Of a stretch of DNA of 64,000 nucleotides, positions 1 to 12,900 are shown piece after piece (position 1 is the first letter of the stretch; each line of letters opens with the position of its first letter). Below the pieces are notes generated by a model. It saw only the letters and a list, made by a program, of their open reading frames with translations. It did no database searches and was not told the DNA's origin. The stretch is from Rubinisphaera margarita (GTDB lineage: Bacteria; Planctomycetota; Planctomycetia; Planctomycetales; Planctomycetaceae). The stretch is taken from NCBI RefSeq assembly GCF_022267515.1, contig NZ_JAKFGB010000019.1, positions 176,920 to 240,919 on the forward strand. The letters are read 5' to 3'. The translations under genes were made by a program, and so were the position numbers.

Positions 1-1044
1 ATGGGCATCCCAGTTGGCGTCGTTGTGATTTCCACCGGAGTAGACCTGAATGAATCGCACGCCCCGTTCGACCAGCCGGCGGGCCAGCAGGCACTTGCTG
101 CCGAAGTCTTTCGTTTCCGCGCGATCCATGCCGTACATCTGCTGCGTCGATTCCGATTCCTGAGCAAAGTCGACCGCTTCGGGAGCATGGATCTGCATGT
201 TGTAAGCCAGCTCGTAGGACGCGATCCGGGCCGACAGCTCCGACTGATTCGGACGAGCCGCCAGATGCCGGCTGTTGGTCTCGTTGAGCGCATCCAGAAT
301 CTCGCGCTGCACCGGTTCAGGCATGCCATCCGGTCGATTCAAATCGAGAATGGGCGGCCCCTGCGAGTTGAGCACAGTGCCCTGATAGCTGGCCGGCATG
401 AATCCGCTGGTCCAGTTCTTGGCTCCACTGATCGGCCCTCCCGTCGGGTCGAGCATGACGACATAACCAGGCAGATTCTTGTTGCTGGTCCCGAGCCCGT
501 AGTTCAGCCAGGAGCCGAGTGTCGGACTGCCGCTGAGAATCTTTCCGGAGTTCATCATCAGCATGGCCGAACCGTGAATTGGCGAATCGGCTGTGAGTGA
601 ATGCAGAAACGCGATGTCGTCGACATGCTGGGCAACGTTTGGGAACAGATCGCTGACCCACTTGCCGCACTCGCCGTACTGGTTGAACTTCCAGCGCGGC
701 TCGACAATCCGGCCTTCGTTCTTATGGCCACCGCGGCCGAACGTCTTCACGGCGACGGTCTTGCCATCCATCCCGTTCATCGATGGCTTGTAGTCGAACG
801 TGTCGATGTGACTCGGACCGCCATACATGAAGAGGAAGATGACGTTCTTCGCCTTCGGCGTGTGATGCGGGCCCTGGTTCGGAACGTTCTCGGCAGCATT
901 GGCCGACTTGCCGAAGAAGCCGTCTTCCCCGAGCAGCGACGCCAGCGCGACCGAGCCAAAACCGGCTCCCGCTTCCCACACAAACTCGCGGCGGGTTCGT
1001 CCACAGAAATTTCGAGAATTCGACATCATCTTTCCTCGGTTCAT
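1..1044 (-). CDS. DUF1501 family Tat-exported protein (C-terminus cut by window edge)
   Basis: The minus-strand frame is open from about 1044 to the left edge. It begins with an N-terminus containing TRREFVWEAG, a twin-arginine (Tat) type signal, followed by FLFMYGGPSHIDTFDYKP and SPIHGSAMLMMNSGK, which are characteristic of the planctomycete DUF1501 family (sulfatase-like fold). In-frame ATGs lie at 1044, 1029 and 1026. The AGGAAAG element sits between the first and the other two, so 1026 or 1029 may be the real start. The gene follows the DUF1549/DUF1553 gene on the same strand, the usual pairing in Planctomycetes, where such pairs are thought to take part in periplasmic redox or polymer degradation. 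The precise function is unknown. The visible part is about 345 residues, and the family is usually 420-480. Confidence 0.85.
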   Translation of the reverse strand, partial: MNRGKMMSNSRNFCGRTRREFVWEAGAGFGSVALASLLGEDGFFGKSANAAENVPNQGPHHTPKAKNVIFLFMYGGPSHIDTFDYKPSMNGMDGKTVAVKTFGRGGHKNEGRIVEPRWKFNQYGECGKWVSDLFPNVAQHVDDIAFLHSLTADSPIHGSAMLMMNSGKILSGSPTLGSWLNYGLGTSNKNLPGYVVMLDPTGGPISGAKNWTSGFMPASYQGTVLNSQGPPILDLNRPDGMPEPVQREILDALNETNSRHLAARPNQSELSARIASYELAYNMQIHAPEAVDFAQESESTQQMYGMDRAETKDFGSKCLLARRLVERGVRFIQVYSGGNHNDANWDAH

Positions 1045-1051
1045 TCGTCTC

Positions 1052-1080
1052 GGGTGCCATGCCCACCCCTGCGTGGGCGT
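1052..1080. repeat. Extragenic palindromic repeat, class A (imperfect copy)
   Basis: GGGTGCCATGCCCAC followed by CCCTGCGTGGGCGT forms an imperfect hairpin in the gap between the DUF1501 and DUF1549 genes. It shares its arm sequence with the perfect copies at 1181 and 49558. Confidence 0.6.
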
Positions 1081-1180
1081 GCAACGCTGTTTGGTTCTCA
1101 CTCTCGCAACTCGCGGGGGGACAGCCTACATTTCTTCGAACTGTTGATGACTTCGTCAGCTCCGTTCATGTCGCCTTCAG

Positions 1181-1204
1181 CATGCCCACGCGAGCGTGGG
1201 CATG
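1181..1204. repeat. Extragenic palindromic repeat, class A
   Basis: Perfect 11-base arms, CATGCCCACGC and GCGTGGGCATG, are separated by two bases. The arms are identical to those at 49558-49581. It lies directly downstream of the DUF1549/DUF1553 stop codon, so it could also act as a transcript end. Confidence 0.7.
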
Positions 1205-1219
1205 GCACCCCGTTATCGG

Positions 1220-3646
<2,427 letters not shown>

Positions 3647-3800
3647 CAGTTATCTGCTCCTGAGAGATTCGAGGAGGGATGAGCGGGGCGGACACGATTC
3701 GAGAGTCGCTCAACAAATCGGCAATGTTCGATTTAAGATCTTACGGCAGAAACGGCCCTGAAATCAATGAGATCTCGCCAACTCCTCTTGAGATCTGTTG

Positions 3801-4394
3801 TCAGGAAGCCGTCGCCACGGTCGTCGATCTGCGGGACCAGCGGCCGCAGGTGACAATTCCGCCAATGAGCCCGCCCAGAAGCGCTATGAATTCTCGGATC
3901 AACGCAATGAAGGAATTTTCATGGGGGGCAATCGGAATCTGATCCTCGGTGAGGCCAACCCGCGGGAGGTCTTCCGGACCGACGAAACCGAACCGGACCT
4001 TCTGGCCCTCCTCGTTGAATCCGACAAAGCGAATGCGGTCGCTATCCCGAGTTTTGTAGTAGAAGACGCCCTCACTTCGTCCCGAGTCGACAGGCATGAA
4101 GACTCCTTCGTAGAAGTCTTCAGCCAGACCATTCACATAGCCCCCAGTGGAGCCTGTGAAGTAGATCGGTACTGCGGTCAGCAGGTGGAAGCCAAAGTTC
4201 ACCACGAAGAAGCCGAGCCAGAAAGAATGGCGCCAGTTCGAATTCCCCAGCACGCAGGCCAGCGCAATCAGCAGCAGAAGGAGCTGCGAAACGGCGACGA
4301 TCCCCGCGACATCCTCGGAGGCGATCCCGAGCAGCACATACCCCCCAACGACCACCAGAACGGCGGCTACGACAGCAAGCAGCTTCGGGATCAT
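3801..4394 (-). CDS. Hypothetical membrane protein, three to four TM segments
   Basis: This 197-residue protein begins with hydrophobic segments at about residues 4-26 (LLAVVAAVLVVVGGYVLLG) and 30-50. A third lies around 57-77, and another at the C-terminus (about 165-187, FIALLGGLIGGIVTCG). Between the third and fourth is a polar domain of about 80 residues with several aromatic/charged strands (GVFYYKTRDSDRIRFVGF). An AAGGG element seven bases upstream supports the ATG at 4394. It is not recognised as a named family. It lies between thrS and the DUF1549 gene on the same strand with gaps of about 90 and 150 bases, so it need not be co-transcribed. Confidence 0.7.
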   Translation of the reverse strand: MIPKLLAVVAAVLVVVGGYVLLGIASEDVAGIVAVSQLLLLLIALACVLGNSNWRHSFWLGFFVVNFGFHLLTAVPIYFTGSTGGYVNGLAEDFYEGVFMPVDSGRSEGVFYYKTRDSDRIRFVGFNEEGQKVRFGFVGPEDLPRVGLTEDQIPIAPHENSFIALIREFIALLGGLIGGIVTCGRWSRRSTTVATAS

Positions 4395-4482
4395 TCCTCG
4401 GCCCTTTCAAGAGCGAACGCGGTCCTCGACCTTCATTCACCCTAAACGGGTTGAGGAATGATTCAATGCGGATCCGAGCCGA

Positions 4483-6672
<2,190 letters not shown>

Positions 6673-6830
6673 TGCTTTTCGAATCATGCTGAAAAAATGA
6701 AGAGTCGCGGGCGGAGGGCGGCTCTTCACCAGGGGGCTGAAAACAGTTCGCGGCAGGGTAGCACAATTTGCGAAACGACGCACGTATTATCAGTGTGACA
6801 GTCGGACCGGACTCCGGTTCCCTGATTCCA

Positions 6831-6860
6831 TAAAAAAAGCCGGGGATTTAACCCCGGCTC
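6831..6860 (-). terminator. Rho-independent terminator of tig
   Basis: AGCCGGGG and CCCCGGCT arms flank a short AT loop at 6838-6859. On the minus strand they are followed by a run of seven T. It lies 22 bases past the tig stop codon and before thrS. Confidence 0.9.
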
Positions 6861-6881
6861 GTTTTCTGCTCTGCGGAAAAA

Positions 6882-8375
6882 CTACTCGTCTTCGCCGCCT
6901 TCGACATCCTGGGGAACATCGTTGATGTTCGACGTGATTGACCGGTTGACCGTCTCGACGCTTTCGTCGAGGAAGCTTTCCATCGGTTCGTCTTCGAAGG
7001 TCGCCTTCGACAGAATGAAGTCGACGGCCTTACGCTCACGAATCTGAGCTTCGAGATTCTCGATCATTCCCGACTTGATCAGGCGGGCACGCAGCTTACG
7101 CGGGCTTTCACCCTGCTGCATGGCCATGTAGGTGATTTCCATCGAGATGTCTTCGTTGGTGCACTCGATGTCTTCTTTGGTCCCGATGCGATCCAGAACG
7201 AAGTGTTCCTTCAGAGCCTGCTGAGTGACCGAGAGGCTCTGCTGACGCAACTGGTTCTCGCGAGCCATGATCTGCTGACGAGAGAAGCCGGCCTGCTGCA
7301 TTTCGAGGATTTCGCGACGCAGAGCGTTGTCAACGTGCTTGCGAACCAGACCTTCCGGAAGATCCCAGGAAGCCGACTCAGTGATCTTTTCCAGCACCTG
7401 CTCGCGGGTCTTCTGACGCTGCTCGTAGGAAACCTGACGGGTCAGCGAATCCTTCAGCAGTTCGTCCAGCTTTTCTTTGCTTTCGGCACCAATGCGTTCG
7501 AGCATGGCGTCGTCGAGTTCCGGAAGTTCCATCCGTTTGACATCGAGGACGGTGAACTTGGCATGGACGGTTTCGTCCCGCATTTCGACGTCGGTTGCTT
7601 CGCGGGAGATCTTCAGATCAATCTCGCGGACGTCGTCGGCTTTGGCACCGACCATTAGTTCTTCAAAGCCATCGACTTCGGCGTCCCAGAAGCTGAGCTT
7701 CGGACGTACGCGAAGGGTGATCTCATCAAACTCGCGGATCACTTCGCCGTTGTGCGTGAATTCGACGTTGCAGACGACGTAATCACCCGCTTCGACGGCT
7801 CCATCGTAAGGAACGACCTGACCGAAGCCGGCGAGATATCGTTCGCGAGCCTGAGCGACGTCTTCCTCGCTGATCTCACGGACCGGGCGACGAATGGTGA
7901 CATTGCTGTATTCAGGCAGCTCGAAAACAGGACGAACTTCGACTTCGAATTCGTAATCGAAGTCACCGGATTCCGGCACTTCGAGATTTTCGACATCGAG
8001 TTCCGGCTCGTTGATCGGATCGAGATCATGCTCTTCCGAAACCTGCTCCAGACTCTGCAGGAGCAGCTTCTGCTTCAGCTGATCGGAAATTTCCTTGCGG
8101 AAACGCTTCGCGAGCAGCTTCTCGGGAACCTTTCCGGCACGGAAACCAGGCACAGCGGTGCCGCGGCTCAGATCTGCAACCGTTTCTTCACGCAATTGCT
8201 GAATATCAGCTTCAGAAACCGTGACAGAAATATGTTTCTTGCAGGGCCCTACGTCCTTGATGTCGACCTTCAGGTTCAGCCCAGCGTTCTCTTCAGCTAC
8301 TGCTACGTCTTCCGCCACGACCGACAACTCCCGTTCCTTGCCTGTACTGCTGCCCGCAATGTTGAGCAGTCCCAT
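6882..8375 (-). CDS. tig: Trigger factor (ribosome-associated chaperone, PPIase)
   Basis: 497 residues. The N-terminal ribosome-binding domain carries the signature GFRAGKVP (about residues 75-83). The central FKBP-like PPIase and the helical C-terminal chaperone domain follow, ending in an acidic tail. The ATG at 8375 would give an N-terminus about 25-30 residues longer than the usual start just before LNLKVDIKDVGPCKKHISV. No clear Shine-Dalgarno precedes it. A GTG at 8318, preceded by GGGAG on the message, is a credible alternative. The gene is immediately behind a tRNA-Gly gene (16 bases) and appears to share its promoter. A strong terminator follows. At about 497 residues it is longer than E. 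coli Tig (432). Confidence 0.94.
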   Translation of the reverse strand: MGLLNIAGSSTGKERELSVVAEDVAVAEENAGLNLKVDIKDVGPCKKHISVTVSEADIQQLREETVADLSRGTAVPGFRAGKVPEKLLAKRFRKEISDQLKQKLLLQSLEQVSEEHDLDPINEPELDVENLEVPESGDFDYEFEVEVRPVFELPEYSNVTIRRPVREISEEDVAQARERYLAGFGQVVPYDGAVEAGDYVVCNVEFTHNGEVIREFDEITLRVRPKLSFWDAEVDGFEELMVGAKADDVREIDLKISREATDVEMRDETVHAKFTVLDVKRMELPELDDAMLERIGAESKEKLDELLKDSLTRQVSYEQRQKTREQVLEKITESASWDLPEGLVRKHVDNALRREILEMQQAGFSRQQIMARENQLRQQSLSVTQQALKEHFVLDRIGTKEDIECTNEDISMEITYMAMQQGESPRKLRARLIKSGMIENLEAQIRERKAVDFILSKATFEDEPMESFLDESVETVNRSITSNINDVPQDVEGGEDE

Positions 8376-8379
8376 GAAG

Positions 8380-8463
<84 letters not shown>

Positions 8464-8488
8464 AATGAGATTCAGATTGAGACGCGAG

Positions 8489-8516
8489 ATTATAACGGCG
8501 GTCATTTTCATTGCAA
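8489..8516 (-). promoter_or_regulatory. Sigma70-type promoter for tRNA-Gly/tig
   Basis: On the minus strand TTGCAA (8511-8516) is followed after 16 bases by a perfect TATAAT (8489-8494), which lies about 25 bases before the mature tRNA 5' end. No terminator is seen between the tRNA and tig, so tig is probably transcribed from it too. Confidence 0.8.
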
Positions 8517-8927
8517 AGGATCTGATCGCCTTCGCAAAAAAAATCTTGGCATCGCCAGGGGCCGGGGTGGGCCGTCATCGCAACAAACCGTCACGCGTTG
8601 CGTTTCAGCAACACGTTGCTTTTTGAGGTCGATCGCACAATACGTTGCCTGCGAACAGGTTACGACACGCCGCGACGAACTTCCTCCACTGCTGTTGCTT
8701 TCTCGCCACATCGGCACAGGGCCGGACCCGGCTTGAGAAAAAGCGATCGCCAAAAATCAGGAAAGTGCGTAACAGCCTACAGAGCAACAGTTTGCAACAC
8801 GAGCACCCAGAGGCTACGCAGTTTCCCTAAGCGACCCAAGTCCCCAGTGGCACACCCGCTGCTTTTACAGCCTGTCAACACCCTGACACACACAAGTCAA
8901 AGCCTTAACCCCCTGGAGACTGCAACA
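8517..8927. other. Intergenic region between tRNA-Gly and the pilin-like genes
   Basis: About 410 bases upstream of the first pilin-like gene and, on the other strand, of the tRNA-Gly promoter. A plus-strand frame is open through much of it into the pilin gene, but its arginine- and serine-rich translation (e.g. TPRRTSSTAVAFSPHRH) resembles no protein. I see no RNA gene or repeat here; it should hold the pilin gene promoter. Confidence 0.5.
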
Positions 8928-9236
8928 ATGACGAACACTCTCAACGCTCTGTACAACGACGAAGCTGGTTTCATCATCTCTGCTGAGCTGGTCCTGGTCG
9001 CCACGATCTGTGTCCTCGGCATGGTCGTCGGACTCTCTGAAGTCGCCTTCAACGTCAATCAGGAACTCGAAGACGTCGGAGCCGCCTTTGGCAGCGTGAA
9101 TCAGAACTTCGCCTACAACGGCACGGCCGGCCACAAGGGCAGCATCGCTGGCAGCACCTACAACGACGAATGGGACCAGTGCGACGACAGCTGCGATGTC
9201 ACCTGCGACGTTGGACCGACCCCGGAAAGCTACTAA
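8928..9236 (+). CDS. Small Flp/Tad-pilin-like protein 1
   Basis: This 102-residue protein has a short polar leader, MTNTLNALYNDEAG, followed by FIISAELVLVATICVLGMVV, a hydrophobic helix carrying a glutamate near its start. That is the layout of type IVb (Flp) prepilins and TadE-like pseudopilins, where processing falls after Gly. Here the Glu is at +6 rather than the usual +5 relative to G|F. The exported part is small, with three cysteines near the end (QCDDSCDVTC) and the tail DVGPTPESY. The ATG at 8928 was chosen because similarity to the second copy begins there. It has a paralogue 140 bases downstream. The role as a surface or pilus subunit is inferred; it may instead be a novel small secreted family. 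Confidence 0.72.
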   Translation: MTNTLNALYNDEAGFIISAELVLVATICVLGMVVGLSEVAFNVNQELEDVGAAFGSVNQNFAYNGTAGHKGSIAGSTYNDEWDQCDDSCDVTCDVGPTPESY

Positions 9237-9379
9237 TCCGGATCGCTCGCTCGAAGAGAACCGCTAACCCCTGGGCCGCGACAGCCGCATCCGCTGTCCG
9301 GCCCGGACCCGGCGAACTCAACCCCGCTCACCACTATTCAAGCACTTTCGAATTCCTGATTTGACAGAGGAGTCCACTC

Positions 9380-9700
9380 ATGAACCTTACAATGGCCCTG
9401 TACAACGATGAAGCTGGCTTCATCGTCTCTGCTGAACTCGTCCTGGTGGCAACCATCTGCGTCGTCGGACTGGTTGTCGGACTTTCCGAGATCGCCTGGG
9501 GCGTGAACGAAGAAATGGAAGACGTCGGCGCAGCCGTCGGCAGCCTGAACCAGAGCTACGCCTATCAGGGTGCGGCCGGTTGCAAGGGAGCCGTCGCAGG
9601 CAGCCACTTCGGCGACGAGTACGACTTCTGCGACAGCCAGTGGAACCTGGCCTGCGATGTCGACCCGACCCCGGAAAGCTACAAGTCCTACGGCTACTAA
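9380..9700 (+). CDS. Small Flp/Tad-pilin-like protein 2
   Basis: 106 residues and a clear tandem duplicate of the preceding gene. It shares LYNDEAGFIVSAELVLVATI, GLVVGLSE, EDVGAAVGSLNQSYAY and the tail CDVDPTPESY, extended here by KSYGY. A GAGG Shine-Dalgarno (GACAGAGGAGTCC) precedes the ATG. Three cysteines lie in the exported part (GC, FC, AC), differing in position from copy 1. No prepilin peptidase or Tad secretion gene is in the window. A large hairpin follows about 210 bases later and separates it from the convergent giant surface-protein gene. Confidence 0.75.
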   Translation: MNLTMALYNDEAGFIVSAELVLVATICVVGLVVGLSEIAWGVNEEMEDVGAAVGSLNQSYAYQGAAGCKGAVAGSHFGDEYDFCDSQWNLACDVDPTPESYKSYGY

Positions 9701-9908
9701 GATCCCGTGTCGGCTCCGAGGGGAGAGGTTCGATCCCTCCCCTCCTCAGCTCGATACGCCCGGCAACACGCCCCTGAACCAACGACGAGCGGACGATCAC
9801 TGGCAGAGCCAGTCGCCCCCGAGGCAACGACCACCCTCGCTGAAACAAACACAACGATTAACTGCGGCGGCTTGAAGTGTGTGGTCTCCTGATGCCGCAG
9901 AATGCCGA

Positions 9909-9940
9909 CAGGCCCGATGATCCTGGGATCATCGGGCCTG
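9909..9940. terminator. Bidirectional hairpin between convergent genes
   Basis: A perfect inverted repeat, arms CAGGCCCGATGATCC and GGATCATCGGGCCTG around TG, is followed on the plus side by TTTGGCGTTT. It lies between the second pilin-like gene and the 3' end of the giant gene, so it probably ends both transcripts. Confidence 0.8.
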
Positions 9941-9971
9941 TTTGGCGTTTCAGACAATGCTGGTCAGCAGA

Positions 9972-12900
9972 TTACGGGAAGATAACCGGCTGGTTCGGGA
10001 ACGGATCTGCTCCCGGGTTGTAGAACGGCGTTCCGGGAACCTGTGGGTTCTGAGGAGGAACGTCGAACGCTGTTGGCACGTTGACGGTACGCCAGCGGTA
10101 CAGACCGGTGATATCGTTGAATCCGTTGTTATCCGGATCTCCGAAGATCGCGAAGGCGTCGTTGATATTGATCGGGTCGATGGCACCGAAGTCGTTGAAG
10201 TCGCTGATCACCGAGCCGAAGAAGTTTCCACCATCAATCGCTCCGTTCTGAGCCATGTCATAGGCTCCGCCACCATCATCCAGGACCAGCGTCGACTCGC
10301 CGACACCGGCGACGTCGATCCAGCTCATGGTGAACTGCTGGCCCGGAGCAACCGGTCCGAACTGCGGGTTGTAGGTCAGGGTGATGTTACCCATGTTTAC
10401 GCCCGTCGCCGTGACTTCCCGACGAACCCCGGTCGGGTAGTCGTCGAAGCCGATGATGCCCCCGTCGTAATCGTTCCCGGTACCACCGATGTTCGGCAGT
10501 GTGGTGGCGATTGTCGTAGCCGACGGAGCCGGGTTGGCCAGCACGGTGCCGGTCTGGTAGTCGATCAGATCCAGAGTCGTACGAGTCGCGTTGCGGCGAC
10601 GGCTGGTTCCCAGCGAGTTCGGCGGATTGAAGAACCGTTCCGGCGACTTGAGGCTGTCGGCGTTGTCGTAGTAAGCCTGTCCGTAACCGGTGACCGTCGG
10701 ATCGCCATTGGCATCCCGCATCACGTCGAGCTGATCACCACGGTTGTCTTCAAACCGCAGGTAGAGTCGAGCCAGCGGATCCGGGTTGGTCAGCGAGCTG
10801 AAGGCCTGGTTCGTGAATCCGGCGGACGCAGGATCCGGCGTCGCCACAAAGGTGGCAATCACAACGTCGATGTTCTGGTTCCCCGACAGGTAGTTCTGAC
10901 GGATGTCAGCAGTCGTTTCTCCGAAGGTACTCGTGCCGGCCAGGAGCAGCAGACCGTTGCGTTCATCGTCTTCGGCGATCGAGTCATCCCGACCGTTGCC
11001 GATGACCGAGTTGCGGACCAGCTGCACATTCAGGTCGTTGATCTGGTTGATCGAACCGGCGTTGTTCTCAACACGAATCCCGTTCGATCCGTTGTTGGAG
11101 ATCACGCTGGTCGCGGTCGCTCCGTTGTTGAGAGTCGGGTCGATCGTGGTCCGTCCGGCGATGCGGGCGGTCAGAGTACCGTTCTGGCTGTTGAAGATGC
11201 GGTAACCGTTTTCTCCGTTGAAGGAAACCACGTTGTCGACGAAGCCGCTGGTGTCGCCGTCAATCAGGCTTCCCAGTCCGTCAACCTGGCCGACGAGCAG
11301 CTCACCCACTCCGGAGCGGAACAGGTCAACCCCGTCCCCGCCGTTGTTGGTGATGCGGTTGCGAGCCGCGGTGTCGACCCGGATATCCCCGGCGTCGATG
11401 GCTTCGATGTGAACTCCGTCCTCACCACTGTTGTTGATGATGTTGTCGTTCATCTCAGCAACTCGAACTTCACCGAGCAGGTCGGCGAAGATGGTGACCC
11501 CGTCTTCTCCACTGTTAGTGATGACGTTCTCGTTAATGGCGACAATCACATCGTCGTCGTTGTCCTGGTCGGTCGTGGTGCTGTTGATGCGAATCCCGTC
11601 GCGACCAGAGTTATCGATGTCGTTGTCCACGATACTGACCATCACAGCGGCCGGGTCCCCGAAGCCACCGGCGGAGTCTTCAGCCGAGATGCTGATGCCG
11701 TCCACTGCAGCATTCAAGATCGTGTTGCCCTGCCAGGTTCCGGTCAGGATACCGAAGAACTCCGTGCTTCCTTCGATTCCATCGCCGGTCCCGGTGGTGT
11801 CGATCGTGTTGTTGAAGATGTTGACGTTCAGGACCGCGTCGCCGGAGGACAGCAGGTCGATGCCGTTAACTCCATTGTCGTTGATCATGTTGCCGTCGCT
11901 GGCACCGAGTCCACCGATCAGGAAGTCCTGAACGAAGGTGTTCGGTGGATTGAGGAAGTCGTTGGCACCGCCGAAGGCCCGGATGTCGATGCCGTCTCCG
12001 TTGTTGTTATTCAGCATGCTGCTGCGGATCCAGACCGGATCGAGCTGCGATTCAGCTCGGCGGGTGATGCTGATGCCGTCACCGACTCCCGGAGCGTTCC
12101 CTGCACCGTTGTTGGTGGAGGTCACGTTCTGGATGAGTGTGCCGAATCCATCTCCGCCAGCTCCATCGATGATGCGAGTCTGATCGGTGATATCAACCAT
12201 GATGCCCGAGCCAAAGTTGCCGTTGAAGGTCGTGTTCTTGGTCGTGCTGTCTCCGATCCGCAGTTCAGTCAGAATCGCGGTGTCGGTCATGATCAGGCCG
12301 AAGCCTTCCCCATTGAAGTTAGCGTCGTCGGTCGCGGTGCCGTTGTCGGAATCGACGTTGCTGCTTGCCGCGAGGTTATCCAGGCGGATCGTTCCGCGAG
12401 TCGTATCACTCATCTCGACAGCAAGACCGGCGTCTTCGTTTCCATTCAGCGTACTCGCCACCGGCCGGCTTGCGACCAGGGTGAACTGACTGTTGTCGCT
12501 GGCGTCGATGTGGTAACCAATTCCGTCGTTATTGTTGACGGTGTTCCCGAAGAACCAGGAGGTCTCATCGGTCTGGTTTGGTCCGGTCACAATCCCGTTG
12601 CGGTAGATCGAGTTGCCTTCGAGCTCGACATTGATACCGCCGAGGGTGTTGTTCGAGATATCGTTGTAGCAGATGATCGCATCAAGGCGATTTCCGTTGT
12701 CGAGGGCGATGTTGATCCCGCGACCAATGTTATTGTTGATCTCATTCAGGCTGACCGTGATGTTGTTGTCACCCAGAGCGTTGGAAGCGAACTGAGGATT
12801 CAGCAGTCGGATGCCATCTCCGGTGTTGCCCGAGATCTGGTTGTTCTCGATCAGCAGGTTATTCAGGTTGCTGTTTTCCAGCGAGAGGTTGATCCCGTTG

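Noticed and set aside
8598..8927. N-terminal extension of the first pilin-like protein
   Set aside because: The extra 110 residues are Arg/Ser-rich and absent from the paralogue. The ATG at 8928 gives the matching start.
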